The translations under genes and the position numbers were made by a program. DNA of 64,000 bases, from positions 1,240,001 through 1,304,000 of the forward strand of contig CM061248.1 in the NCBI GenBank assembly GCA_022605425.2, in the 5' to 3' direction. Position 1 is the first letter of the stretch. Each line of letters starts with the position of its first letter. The notes beneath the pieces were generated by a model, which saw only the letters and a list, made by a program, of their open reading frames with translations, did not search any database and was not told the origin of the DNA. This DNA comes from Hamiltosporidium tvaerminnensis. Its lineage: Eukaryota > Microsporidia > Dubosqiidae. This document shows, piece after piece, positions 23,401-34,373 of this stretch.

Positions 23401-24942
23401 TTTGCTAAATTCGAATTCAAAGACTGTTCATCCATCGAAGATTCCGAAAATGAAAATTCGTTTTTTGAACTTTGCAATTTAAAAAGTAATAGTATTTACA
23501 ATTCTGGAACCACTTCTAAGAATGATCAAGCAGAGATAATATCAAATAGAAATACCGAAAATTTTCTGCGCACTCATAACAGTATAAATACCGAAAAACA
23601 AATAGAATCTTCTATCAATAATAATATATCTTTGAATGCTGGAAAAATCAATACGAAATCAATGCACGATCTAAATGGTAAAGAGTCCAGTGATCACACT
23701 ATCTATACAACACCGGACAAAGATGTTTTGGTAAGTAAAAATTTTCTCATTTCGCATTCTAATTTCGATAAAAAATCAAATTTACCGAATGATAAGGATC
23801 TGAATCGGTATTCGAAAAGAAATTTATCTCATATGGAAGAACGTTCAGACTTAAAAAACGGTAATTATGGCAAAAATAGAACATCAAGTAGATTTTATAA
23901 TAACATATTGAATCATAAAAAACAATCCAAACGAAAATGGGAAGGAAATAAAACCCATACATCAAATGGTTCTGAAATATCTGTTTTTTCTCTTGAAAAT
24001 CATGGTTTAAATTTGAACGGTACTAACACTTTGGAAAGACAAAAAGATATTATTCACCCGCAAGATGTTGATTTTTTAAATTTTAATGGAACAAACGATT
24101 TGGGTGGAATGGATGACAATTTTGAATCGGTAAGTAATACTTCTTCAATTTCAAATCGAGCAAACAGTTCGGAAATAGATGACAATATTTCTCTTAAAGA
24201 AGATAAAAATTTAGGAAGTTATAAGCCAAATAGACTCCTCAAAACCTCTCGTTTTTCACGTAAAAATGTGAACATAGAAAATCACTTTGAAAGCACAAAT
24301 GTTATTGAAGAGACTACTAATCGTGAATTTCATGATAACAATGATTTTAGTGATTCGGAAATCGACAATAATTTACTATCGAGAATCAATATTTCTGGTT
24401 TTAATAAATCTGATTTATCAAGGGATTCTGCAAATGAATACATTGCTAGTAGGGAAAAAACATTGCGATCATTTAGAAATATGCATGATGGTAATAAATA
24501 TAGTAAGCGGTCTGAAAATTCTAAAGAGAATCATAGTTCAAGTGATTGTTATGCTTCTTCTATATATTCCAATTACACGAGCTATAGAGAAGAGTTTGAG
24601 AATAACAATACCAGAAATAATGCTCATGTTCCAAATAGAAAATTACCTTCGAGAAAGTTAAGTCAAAGATTTAAAATATCCAATAAAATCACCAATATTC
24701 CTCATAAGGGCTTGAATACTTTGAAAAAAAAGAGGCGTAGATATGAAAATAAAACAAATTCATATTCAAGTTTGGAAGCGGATAGAGACAGCTCCAAAGT
24801 ATTTCGTGAAGCTTTAAATGTTGAAAAGGTTAGAAACAGAAACAAAAAACTCCTGCATATTTTATATTTTATAAACAACATGCTGTTTATTGCATTGATT
24901 TTGACGCTTTTTTGGTATTTTTTTATTAAAGAAAAAATATAA
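20419..24942 (+). CDS. Large secretory-pathway membrane protein, unknown function
   Basis: An uninterrupted frame of 1507 codons runs from ATG 20419; the frame also extends 9 bases upstream to a TTG, which is not a credible eukaryotic start. The N-terminus (MKKTFIFYFLFLKIERFIHC) is a signal peptide or anchor. Residues to about 560 look compact and largely helical with scattered cysteines. From about 560 to 1440 the protein is rich in Ser/Asn/Asp/Glu with low complexity. The end is strongly basic (KKKRRRYENK) and then has one transmembrane helix (LYFINNMLFIALILTLFWYFF) with KEKI after it. The topology would be a luminal or extracellular body with a short C-terminal anchor. I do not recognise the family. 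It could be a lineage-specific surface or endomembrane protein. The frame is intact, with codon use as AT-rich as its surroundings. Confidence 0.85.
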   Translation: MKKTFIFYFLFLKIERFIHCFADPENIIFPIGDLTDEEYLSEFNHHNKSILWYSVVPTKNIKNMLFYIKSEDRDVYYSIIRILFMRNDVNCRYIDVLLVSYILKISFLQKCNENANNETFNSETTKNSFLPIEKNKYVIMNYEKYVEVEICFLTYRRTLENSTSDFYDFKREKICKYNFRKSMLWFLKNNIDYILNDKKISEILSQDIFLAIYDCIFFIVMKNNENGLKTFNEDSLHGKIITDKHIKNFIARNVNIREFLDDLQKKLNDTNIIKSDDIPRNYIETIFLMNESYDIDISRIKEGRCFLAILNAASGLHESENFPLMDTLKIYLIKIYNEILDQRLLYLNTTNAEYIQSKCWSRLEGEKILKQKDDLSSENLEFIKIIESTFKIFNKFLIKYNICHNIYQDTVLKPEIINSYVILKSFFLNSLQNYEKTAEELKNSHSKKYLDVIIDFVNNFTGESGLKLKLECEEIFLISLKTLVCLYNSKKEIKFFDSKEITRLMTFYNTVKIKNISDSQEIENMIKQINKKIDLSKREKFKSNSEEFMACMFIENILTKFLEYLNSSNIKQSKNHINDCRESASLNFSNINQKKMLKASFLKNDINYSDKMHQGGINSSNINQNMIKVYGNSIEMLNDNFDGGPISRTLFKSTSYIEPELNVWKEKRNEDMDTLSNITNNGAIDMEISMASEKDLIFIKQKYLPCKFIYTNRFSLRNSNAGNFSREENNILFSTEFKCTLIDFVFLSSENSVAKETEIIFENQWRRYFEKKIKETTQRIFKISKTCDLSRQQTEGYIFEYEIDADYFNFDFQRSKGESIIEITDTNLSDYSANIFDFKNAIDLKVLEVIKLIETAIDEFFEDLEHFTIIELVEFIKKYYVKMGYSIQDSNKSVSFYTDSNIESTVLGLENGSLTISDSEYNMSNHLESNLYQTIFSNKESEFMAKDVDKSSPYDKFTSDKISNILERSPALFHDSKNSQDFFCLTSTQNQNVKFAKFEFKDCSSIEDSENENSFFELCNLKSNSIYNSGTTSKNDQAEIISNRNTENFLRTHNSINTEKQIESSINNNISLNAGKINTKSMHDLNGKESSDHTIYTTPDKDVLVSKNFLISHSNFDKKSNLPNDKDLNRYSKRNLSHMEERSDLKNGNYGKNRTSSRFYNNILNHKKQSKRKWEGNKTHTSNGSEISVFSLENHGLNLNGTNTLERQKDIIHPQDVDFLNFNGTNDLGGMDDNFESVSNTSSISNRANSSEIDDNISLKEDKNLGSYKPNRLLKTSRFSRKNVNIENHFESTNVIEETTNREFHDNNDFSDSEIDNNLLSRINISGFNKSDLSRDSANEYIASREKTLRSFRNMHDGNKYSKRSENSKENHSSSDCYASSIYSNYTSYREEFENNNTRNNAHVPNRKLPSRKLSQRFKISNKITNIPHKGLNTLKKKRRRYENKTNSYSSLEADRDSSKVFREALNVEKVRNRNKKLLHILYFINNMLFIALILTLFWYFFIKEKI

Positions 24943-25464
24943 TCTTTATTTTTCATTTTTTAGCTTTGATTTTTTGTAGTATGCGTTTATTTTAAAGTTG
25001 TATGTTATAATCAACTCTTATATACTTTAACTATATCTCTAAAACCTAAATTTAGCTTCAGAATTATATATCTAAATTAGTTTTTTTGTTAAATTAATGG
25101 GTATATCAATTTTATGTTTTTTATTTACTTTTGATGGTTTTGATAGATATCTAATTTTTATGGTTTTATGAGGGCAAATGTTAGCTTTGGAAATATACAT
25201 CGATTTAAACCCTTCAAAAATAACATAATAGGAAAATATATTGGATTAGTTTTCTAAATTTATAAAACTTAAAATTCTTATTTGATACCAACTGGTTTAG
25301 TAAAAAAAATAAATTGTATTTTTCTCTATTAGCAAATCACATCTAAGACTTTCATTCTATAAACCGAATCAGTTATCTATAAGCATAAATAATTGGTTGA
25401 AATCAAATTTCTAAAATTTATAAATTTAAATACAGAAAAAAAAATTGATTTAAAAATGTACATC
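24943..25464. other. AT-rich intergenic gap
   Basis: Between the stop of the large gene and a repeat copy, no gene or structured element was recognised. Confidence 0.45.
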
Positions 25465-26157
25465 TTTAAAAGCTGTGTCATATGTTGCATTTTTTTTCAT
25501 GGCATTAACACGGTTCTAGGTTTAACATAAGTAACCGCTTTCCAACACTCCACCGGTACCCCCTGAGATACCTCATCACAAAGAATTTCATCTAAAAAGG
25601 TTTTATAGCTCAATTAATAGGCGAGGCAGTTGCCCAGAGTTCTTAATCTTGGCGTCGGGTGTGTGATCGTAGGCTAGCTCGACACCGGACTCCTCCAAGA
25701 CTATGCAGCATTCCTCTTTACTCTAGACTTTTCGAACCGCATAAGACTTTAGGCGAGATATATCTCGGCGACCTACATGGATCAACCTAGACTTGCAATG
25801 TCATACCACAATATAAACTGCAACTTAACCTTCTTGGCTTTAAAGGGTTTGATTTTTGTATATCCAGGCGCATAGTATTCTAACTCGAATGAGCAAGGCC
25901 AAGTTTCACTGCTTTTACATGGCAATTACCTACATGTTCAGCAGCTGTCTACAATCTAACTACATAAAAAACTACAAATAAATCGTAGAAAAAGTTTCTC
26001 CATTTCTTAGACCTCTACTCCTCATAACAACTCCCATGGAACAACCGAAGATGTAGTGTGGTTTTATTCCCACCAAAAATCCAAACAATGACCTCACACC
26101 AGTTTCACACACTCATTGCCAAACAGAAAGTTTTTTAGGGGGTTATCCTCCCTCCAC
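25465..26157 (-). repeat. Copy of the ~730-bp repeat family (moderately diverged)
   Basis: Reverse complement of the intact element. The 5' end is at 26157 (CCTCCCTCCAC on the plus strand), followed inward by the complement of the CTTTCTG.TTGGCAATGAGT segment and the conserved ORF region. The 3' end, with the complement of TTATGTTAAACCTAGAAC and AATGCCATGAAAA, is near 25490. The ORF is interrupted in this copy. Confidence 0.8.
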
Positions 26158-26349
26158 CATAAACACTCAATACAAATATATTTTTATATTTAATAAATTA
26201 TCCTGGTAATTTTTTGAAATTTTGAATACAACTGATTGACTATTTCCAACTCACTTTAGCTCTTAAAAATCCCAGCCTTCCTTAGGATGTTCCTCAATTC
26301 GTTTAGAAATAAATTTTATAGAACTTTTTTTTGAAGAATTTCGTTTTTA

Positions 26350-26353
26350 CCCC
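26350..26353 (+). promoter_or_regulatory. CCCC motif upstream of the zinc-finger gene
   Basis: The run of C lies 22 bases before the ATG at 26376 and 26 bases from its first base. It fits the start-proximal motif shared by the preserved genes and supports 26376, rather than the TTG at 26331, as the real start. Confidence 0.5.
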
Positions 26354-26375
26354 TTTTCGATATTTCTTTAAGATT

Positions 26376-26975
26376 ATGTCAGCCATAATTGAAAAACCGT
26401 ATATTTGTTCGATTTGTTGCAAATCGTTTAGAAAACCATCAGAATTACTTCTACACACCAATATACACACAAACACACGTCCCTTTCAATGTAATCTATG
26501 CACAAAATCATATTTTACAAATAAACATCTAAAAGTACATCTCAAAACCCATACAGATTCAAAAGAACACACATGTCAATATTGCAATAAATCATTTTAC
26601 TTTCGTTTTGAACTTACTCGTCACTTACAAACACATAAAAAAAGCAAAAATATCGATTTTTCAGACACCGAATCTTCTTATTCTTCTATAAAAAGTAAAA
26701 CTTTAACTGAAGATAAAGCGAGTTATATTTGTAATATTTGTCATAAAAAATATGTAAGACATGAATATTTTCTTATTCATATTGAAAGACATAAGCGTAT
26801 CACATTTAAAGAGTATATTTGTACTTTTTGTAAAAAAATATTAAGTAACGGTAAATCACTTCGATCTCATATGAATGTTTTCCATATTAAAGGTAAAGAG
26901 TTCAAGTGTAAATGTGGTAAAGAATATGGATACAAAAGATTATTGGAATCGCATTCTAAAAACTGTAAAATTTAA
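26376..26975 (+). CDS. C2H2 zinc-finger protein, probable transcription factor
   Basis: The ATG at 26376 gives 199 residues (MSAIIEKPYICSIC). Upstream in-frame sequence has only a TTG. Five C2H2 fingers are visible: CSICCKSF..HTNIH, CNLCTKSY..HLKTH, CQYCNKSF..HLQTH, then after a Ser-rich linker CNICHKKY..HIERH and CTFCKKIL..HMNVFH. A sixth, C-terminal finger is of C-X-C form with His and Cys ligands (CKCGKEY..HSKNC). Linkers such as HTNTRPFQC resemble TGEKPF, typical of DNA- or RNA-binding arrays. A TFIIIA-like role is possible because microsporidian TFIIIA is a multi-finger protein of similar size, but this cannot be decided here. Confidence 0.85.
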   Translation: MSAIIEKPYICSICCKSFRKPSELLLHTNIHTNTRPFQCNLCTKSYFTNKHLKVHLKTHTDSKEHTCQYCNKSFYFRFELTRHLQTHKKSKNIDFSDTESSYSSIKSKTLTEDKASYICNICHKKYVRHEYFLIHIERHKRITFKEYICTFCKKILSNGKSLRSHMNVFHIKGKEFKCKCGKEYGYKRLLESHSKNCKI

Positions 26976-27313
26976 GTAAAAAAATACAAGAATCTGTGAT
27001 AAAAAAATCAAAATATTAAATTTATATTTATAATTTTAAAATACGTTTTTCTTAATTCGATTGCTGGAATCATGATGAAATTGATTCATATTATTTATCT
27101 ACAAAAAATCCATAAAGAATTATTTAAAATTTTAATTAATAATTTGTTATTTAATCTACAAAAAATACTTTTCCAACGGTTTTTATTAAAATTATGATAG
27201 AAAATATAAATAAACAAACAATTTTAATTGTTAAAAATAACTGTTTTAGAACAATGATTTACTAATATATTTTGTTTTTTAATGTTTCTGATATATGAAC
27301 AAAATATAAATTA
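26976..27313. other. AT-rich intergenic gap
   Basis: No gene is visible between the zinc-finger stop and the 3' terminus of the minus-strand Helitron. Confidence 0.45.
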
Positions 27314-29072
27314 CTAGATTACCCGCTGGGCTTTGGTGAGAGTGAAAAAAAAGAAAATAGAAAATAATAAAATCTAAAGAACAAATTAAGTTTACTTAAA
27401 TTAAATATTATTTATTTATTAGAGTGTTTTTGGATATAAATATTTTTGTTTTTTGCATGTATGTATATACGAAAAAATCGGAAAGGTTTCCGATGAATGA
27501 AGTATAAACACAGAGTTGCCCATGTGAAGGTACACTCTAATCAAATCTATACTATACACCTGCATCTTTACTTCTGTACTTTGTTTGTTTTCCTTGCAAA
27601 TGTGAGTCGTAACGAAACTGTACACCTTTAGATGATCGATCTGGTGGAACCATTGAAATCGTGGCAACATAAAATCTCTACTTTATATTTATATTGAAAT
27701 TGTGGCTTCTTTGACATTTTTCATACGTCTAGTTTACCAAAGATCTCGTGTCTTTCCAAAGTGATGGAAGATTTATGTTTTAAAGAAGAATGATAAGCTT
27801 TTGATTTTCAATGTTAAGATGTGCGATATAATGCATGGTAAATCCGGTGAATTCAATAATTTAATTGGATAATTGATCTCATCTTGATTCACTAAACTAT
27901 AAATCAAATTATATGCGATGGATGTTTTCATTATCCATTTATATTTTGAAATTTGTGGGACACACACGTTATTGATAGAGGCTAATATAGCAAGTTCTTT
28001 GAGTCTATCATAATGTTTGTGATTTATACTGATATTTGCGAAAATGAATTCAAATTAATTCGACTTTAGTTGATGATATCTCACAAATGTTTGCTGGGAT
28101 TGTGATACATTGTGTAAATGTATTATTTATATCTTCCAATTCTTAATATCGGAATATAGTTTTGCGAACACTTTGTTAGATGATCAGTTTGCTGCTGAAC
28201 ACGGAGATTGGTCTAAAGTCTTTTTTTTGCATTCTGCGTATAAAAGTATGATTCCAGACGTGCTGCTTAGTTTATTGGTCGGCTTTGAAAGTGGAATCAC
28301 TAAAGAAGTTTGACGAAATAACTAGATAATAAATCAGGCCCGTATTAAATGCTTTTGCATCTCTCTTATGTCTTTTCTGTGTACCATCAAACAATTCCAG
28401 TATTTTTTATGGCTACTTACTTTTATCTCATAAAATACGTTTAGATGTTTAGAGAACTTAAATAATTTCGAATTGTTAGTAAAATCGCATGTCGTATTTT
28501 AATAGTTGGCAAATACAATTGAAATTCTAAGATTAAATTTGCTCTTTAACTACCAATAAAAAATTTTGCCACTGTTTCTTCAAAAAAAGGATAGAAAGGG
28601 ATAGATTAAAGATATAGAACAAATAAAATGCATTCTTTGTTTCTTTTATGATATAAACACGCACTTTTATTCATTACAGCATCAAATAACACCCTCTTCC
28701 ATATTTTTCTCAGTATTAACACCCTTTAACATACAACGCCTTCTCCCATATTTTCTTTTATATTAACACCCTCATCCATATCTATCATCACATTAACACC
28801 CTTTAATATAAAACACCTTATATTAACAACTCGTTAACCTAAATAGAAATCTACCAACACCCTTTAAACCTAATAAATAAGATTAAAACCTTTTAACATA
28901 CAACACACTATATTAACACCATTTAAATCCAACTAGGCTTACTAAGTTGTTTTAATAAAAACATCATAATAAAACCCTGTAGTTAATATACCTTTATAAT
29001 AAAATATACACCTCTTTATTTACTGTCATTGAACAGACATAACACATACATTCATTTATATATATTAGAGGA
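27314..29072 (-). mobile_element. Decayed Helitron
   Basis: On the minus strand the 3' end reads AAAGCCCAGCGGGTAATCTAG, then T: the CTAG|T terminus with a short GC hairpin (CCC/GGG) just before it, ending at 27314. The opposite end, at about 29069-29072, reads A|TCCTCTAATATATATAAATG and is followed by AATGTATG, a typical Helitron 5' terminus. Internal TTAACACCC-type repeats at 28690-28960 (plus-strand view) match those in the element at 17355-18083. Between the ends lie remains of a PIF1-like helicase. At 1.76 kb it is an internally deleted, dead copy. Confidence 0.8.
27420..28320 (-). pseudogene. Helitron RepHel helicase, C-terminal remnant
   Basis: The minus-strand translation carries, in order but in shifting frames, KLYSDIKN, then KELAILASINN, then DEINYPIKLLNSPDLP followed by HILTLKIKS, and near the end HGQLCVYTSFIGNLSDFFV. 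These correspond to the final part of Helitron PIF1-like (SF1B) helicases, the last being the motif VI region (HGQLYVA.SR). The arginine finger is replaced and stops interrupt the frames. The Rep (HUH) domain is absent. Confidence 0.75.
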
Positions 29073-29519
29073 TATTTTAGAATCCTTTCAGGACAACTCC
29101 TCTCAAAATATTTAATTGATTCCAAAAATATAAGATAGAGCTAATAATGTTCTGACTGAAAATAGAAATTTAAATATTTGTTCATAATTCTTACGCAACG
29201 GATATTAAATAATATATAGAAGTAGAATATGAAACATCTAGAAATATTTATTAATTGCTTCTAAGAAATATTCGCACTAACTATTGTTAAATATCCTTTC
29301 TAAATTGTAGTACATCATAATACAATCAACTATAATATTTTTTTTAAATCTTTTAAGTTTAATCTTACTTCTAAAAAAAATATTGTTCGTTGTTTTTTTT
29401 AAGTAGATTTACTTATATATTATGAAATATATCATTATAAAAATTTGAAAGCTTTTTTCACAATTTATTTATATTTTTAATAATAATTACACAAAACAAA
29501 TATTGTTTGAATAGTTTTT
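29073..29519. other. AT-rich gap, nothing recognised
   Basis: No gene or repeat lies between the Helitron and the next repeat copy. Confidence 0.4.
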
Positions 29520-30246
29520 GTGGAGGGAGGATAACCACATAAAAAACTTTCTGCTTGGCAATGAGTGTGTGAAACTGGTGTGAGATCATTGTTTGGATTT
29601 TTGGTGGGAATAAAACCACACTACATCTTTGGTTGTTCCATGGGAGTTGTTATGAGGAGTAGAGGTCGAAGAAATGGAGAAACTTTTTCTACGAATTTAT
29701 TTGTAGTTTTTTATGTAACCAGATTGCAGACCGCAGCTGAACATGTAGGTAATTGTCATGTAAAAACATGGAAACCTAGCCCTGCTCACTCGGGTTAGAA
29801 GACTTAGCGCCTTGGAGATATAAAAATAAAAACCATTTAAAGCCAAGAGAGCTAAGTAGCAGGTTATACCTGTTGGTATGATATTGCACTGTCTAGGTGG
29901 ACCCATGTAAGTCTCTGAAATATATCTTAGCTAGAAGTTTATTGGGTTCAGAAAGGGTAGAGTAAGTAGGAATGCTGCATAGTCTTGGGGGAGCCCAGGG
30001 GGGCTTCGGCCTTAGATCACACTCCATGCAACGGACATTAACGAACTCCGGGCAACTGCCTCGCCTATTAATCAGGTTCTACATATCTGGTAGATGAAAG
30101 GCTTTGGGACGTAGGTATCGCAGGGGTTACCGATGGAGTGTTGGGGTAGCAGTTATTTATGTTAAACCTAGAACTGCGTTAATGTCATGAAAACAAATAT
30201 AACACTTGCCACTATTTTAAAAAAGATGTGATACTTTTAAATAAAG
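29520..30246 (+). repeat. Intact copy of the ~730-bp repeat family
   Basis: It begins GTGGAGGGAGGATAACCACA and ends ACTTTTAAATAAAG; it is nearly identical over its whole length to 47311-48041. Its base composition is clearly more GC-rich than the flanks. An ORF at 29565-29798 encodes MCETGVRSLFGFLVGIKP and ends VTRLQTAAEHVG..HVKTWKPSPAHSG. No reverse transcriptase, transposase or terminal inverted repeat is visible, so it is probably non-autonomous or structural. No target-site duplication is obvious at this copy. Confidence 0.85.
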
Positions 30247-31171
30247 TAAAATTCATTGAGTGTTTATAGAGGGAGAAAAGAGAATATGAAAATGTGTGAA
30301 AATAGGTTTAACCTAGAAATTTATTCAGTGAAAAATGTGTGATTATTACCCTTTAATCTTTACCGAAAGTTTCATAGGATTTTCCAATTTTTTAGAAATT
30401 TTTAATTTGATATTTAAGCAATCTCACCAGTAAATTTAAGCACGATGAAGAAATTTATTGAAAAAAATAAAGAAATATTGACAAGAAGAGCAGACTTTAA
30501 AAGAGTGAATAATTATAATTGAAATTAATTTGATGTATAAAATATCATCTTAGACTAAATTTTTGCAAAAACTGATGGCATAAATCGCAAAATCAAGAAT
30601 TTTGACCTAATTTTATAGATAAAAATTTAAACAGAAGTAATTTTCAGAGTTAAAGCCGTAGAAAAAATGTGCTAGAATTATTGATTTTTCTTTGGATTCC
30701 TTTATATATATTATGAGATATTACAGCGGTTTTCTTTGCGTTCAACATTAAATATATCTTTGATTCAGATGGAAAATGTAAATATTTTTGAAACACTACA
30801 AAGTTACTAGAATATTTGGCTCCCAGGTATTGAAAAATCCGGAGATAACTATACGAGACACCCTATTTGGATTTTTAGATTTTTTGTATTTGCTACTTCT
30901 AATTGAATAAAATTCGAGACTTCAAAAAAATACTATACTTCCGGTCAATGAATTATTGGGAATAAATATGTTAAAAATTAGAGTTGCCACTAATTTAAAA
31001 CTACAATTTTAGTTGAATAATGGAATTAATTATTTTTGTTTTAAAAAATTTATAAATAGATACCCTTACTGAAGCCTATGTTCTAACAAGTATCTCTAAA
31101 AATGTCAAAACAGAGTGACACAAAGTTCGAATTCTTGACCAATGAAACACATCGTATTTAAGAAATTGTTG
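30247..31171. other. AT-rich gap, nothing recognised
   Basis: No ORF of credible length and no known repeat was seen. Confidence 0.4.
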
Positions 31172-31380
31172 GTTATTTTTTCTTTATGTGATAACCTGGG
31201 ATGATATTGTGACAAAATACCATAAGATGTATCTTGAAAGATTTCAAATACCAGTATGGAAAGTAAAGACATACCTTAAATCAATAGTTTTAAAAAAAAC
31301 ATTCGAAAAAATTTCTTTTGATCTACGAAGAAAATTTGAGTCGCCATCAAACAATTTTGAGATCTGCTAAGATATCCAAA
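31172..31380 (+). mobile_element. LINE fragment (REL-endonuclease C-terminal region)
   Basis: The ORF ITWDDIVTKYHKMYLERFQI, continuing SIVLKKTFEKISFDLRRKFES, matches MTWDGIVTKYHK.. and SIVLKKTVETISFDRRRGLES of the LINE at 57392-61138. Both edges are lost. It is an older, isolated fragment of the same family. Confidence 0.8.
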
Positions 31381-34373
31381 AATTCTAATACACTCCTCAA
31401 ATAGCAAAAAATACATGTCACCGTTACAATACATCTAATAAAGAAATTATATCAATACAAACACCAAAATTATGTAATATAAAGGTATCAATAAACTGAC
31501 ATAAATCAAGATATTTGTTCCAAATCTTAGAGAAGATTATAATGTTAATAAAAGGTCAGATTGTTCAGAATTGTGGTAAAATTTAGGTGCAAAAAAAGTT
31601 AAAAATAATTTCAAATTAAAATTATATTTGCTATTATAAATATTTATTTCAATAAATTTTTATCAAACAATATTAAATTATCTGATTAAATATATTGATG
31701 GTAATTGGGGTCAATATAAATAGAAAATTAGATCTTTTGTTTTTTTATGTTTGAGTTTTTTTTAATGATTTTACTTTACTAAAAAATAATTTATCACTTT
31801 ATATTTTTTCATCGAAGTTAGAGCACAATTTTAGAATTTTATTGTAGAACATGAATTTATATTACTGAAATAGATAATCTTAGTTTTTTAGCTATTTGTT
31901 AATGTCATTTAAAAAGAATAGATCAAATTAAGCAGCTGTCCTCAGTAAATAATAAACTTGAACATGTTTTATAATATTTTTAGAAAATTGTATATTTCAA
32001 AAGAGACGAAAAAATTTCAGCTTTTTTTCAGTATTTTGGTTTTGAAATCTTATTTTTAGTGTCAAACTTAAAAAATATTCCACATATTTAAACATCACCA
32101 AAAAAACTCAAAATCTATAGAAACATTTATTTATTTGATTATCGAAATGCACTTTTGCACTAGTTTTTTGTTTTAATTTTGATTTTTTTAGTAGTTTTTG
32201 GGTTGGATGCTTTACTTTATCAAAGCTATTTCCTGTATCTGAAGTTATCAGTTACTTATTTTTTGCTAAGAAATTAACTTTTTAAAAAATATTTGTTTCT
32301 ATATTTTCATCAGATTCATCTATCATTTTATTCAAAAATCGCTTTGCAAAAAACTCTAAATTTGGTTAAAAAAAAATCAAACCAGAGACCAGGGATAAAT
32401 CAGGCATATAATTTATGAATCAGAAGCGCTGATTATATCCTTCCAATTTCAGCTTATATTCTCGAAATACTTATAAACTTCTATGATCAAGTTCACATAA
32501 ACTTGACCGTTGTAATTAATATTCAAAAATTATTTAAATTTTCGGACAAAAACTGAAAAATTAATAGCAATCTTTATTATTGTACGATTTATTTTCTTTT
32601 TGTGACAAAGAATGAACTTGGAAACTAAATATTTCCTTCAATAACAAGTTTTAGTCGACTTTAATCAGGAGATAAGCTCTTGTATATGAGTAATTAAAAC
32701 ACTGTAAGAATCCCAAAAAAACATACTAATAAATTCTGACCAATCGTATAAAATCTATATCTGAAGCGTTGCAGATAAGTTTAACTAAATTGCAAATGGG
32801 TCTTCCACGCAGCCAATCCCTAATATTTTTACACATTTATTTTATAATGTTTTTAATATATTGATTCCTACTTATTTTCTACATTCTAAAGTTTAAATAC
32901 GTGTTTTTGATTCGAAAGCCAGCAAATTTATCTTGAATATGTAATTGTTTTAAGGATGTCAGTATTTCTATCTGAAAGTATCTAAAAACTTCGCTAGAAC
33001 AACTTAAATTAATAACTTAATATCTACTGCCGATCTTCTCTTATAATATGGAATGCAAAAAGATGTAAATTTTATTTTTGTAGTTGCGGGTCTCAACAAT
33101 TAAAGTTTAAAACTCTACATATCTCGATTCTTTAATCATTTTGTTTAAATCCAAGATGGTCTTATCTTAAATATGAATTTCTAGGTTTTTTTTCTTAAAC
33201 TTTGGCTTTTTTTAGCCAGTTTATAAGGAACTCTGTGGTTGAAAACTGTAAGTAGCATAGCTATGAAGCATTCGGGTGCTTCTACTTTTAAAAAATATAT
33301 AAATTTTTATCAGAAAATATATTTTTTAAACGAGAAGAGCTTCATATAATTGAAATATTTGTAAATATGACTTTTTTTGTTTCCGCTGTTTTTTAAGTGA
33401 TTAGTAACTTACAGTATCTTTCTACTTATTTGATTTAAGAAAAAAACTTTAGGATTATATTGTTTATGGCCAATCACACAGTTCCCAAATTTTACGTTTT
33501 TCTTTTATTTACTCGATAGCATACATTGGCTATTAGTCAATTTAATAATGACTGCTGCATGTTGAAAATATCTAACTTACAAAAGGTTTTGAATTGCTCC
33601 AAACACTAAAATATAAATAGAATAAGTGACTTAAATTTACAATAAGATCTCTATTTGTATAAGTAAGAGATATGACTTGCTAGGCGGTCTCTTTACACAT
33701 TACTATCAACTTAAAAAAAAATTAGCACAATTTCAGTATATTTGTTTAAAACCTCGCTGAGTTTCTATCTTTGAACATATTTTTGGAGAAGCATAATAAA
33801 TTTGAATAAAAATCAGTTAATTTAATCTCTTGAATATGCAATTTGAGATTTTATACAATATAAATATACGTAAACTAGCATAATGATATTATCAGAATAC
33901 GAATTCAGTATAAATCTATAATTCTTTAAAATCCTTACATCATTGCGAAAGCTACTGCTCAATTTATAAGAAAATGTTATTGTAAACTAAAATTTGATGT
34001 ATGAAATATACTATCTTATAAAACTGAAATATATCTTACAAAAAAAATATAATCTAAACTTCATAAAAATTTAATATATGATGATCTAATTTTTTTTTGC
34101 AATATACTATTTGGAAATAAATAATTGTTACTGTAATATAGATCTAGAAATTTTAAAATTTGAATATATATTATAAATCTATATTTTATAAATTAGATCT
34201 AGTAAGATCTAAAAATAACATTTATTTGAAATCTTGGGTCCAAAAAGGAAAATAAAATCTTGTTTATGTTCTAAATGACTTTAATTTGCTATGAAAGAAT
34301 ATATAAATACTTAAAGAGTGGTAAATATGTTGGAAGGATCAATGAAAGACCAATGTTTTATAAAAAAAATAAG
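31381..34373. other. 3-kb AT-rich stretch without genes
   Basis: No ORF longer than about 60 codons occurs on either strand and no repeat family from elsewhere in the window was recognised. A small perfect hairpin (GAAGCA-TTCGGG-TGCTTC) lies at 33265-33282. AGATCTAG-type short repeats lie at 34139-34210. Confidence 0.45.

Noticed and set aside
24287-24661. 124-codon ORF in another frame of the large gene
   Set aside because: It is a shadow of the intact 1507-codon frame, in its low-complexity part.
25600-25680. tRNA-like text (TATAGCTCAATTAATAGGCG) resembling an A box
   Set aside because: It is part of the minus-strand copy of the ~730-bp repeat; intact copies do not keep the A-box match and no cloverleaf could be formed.
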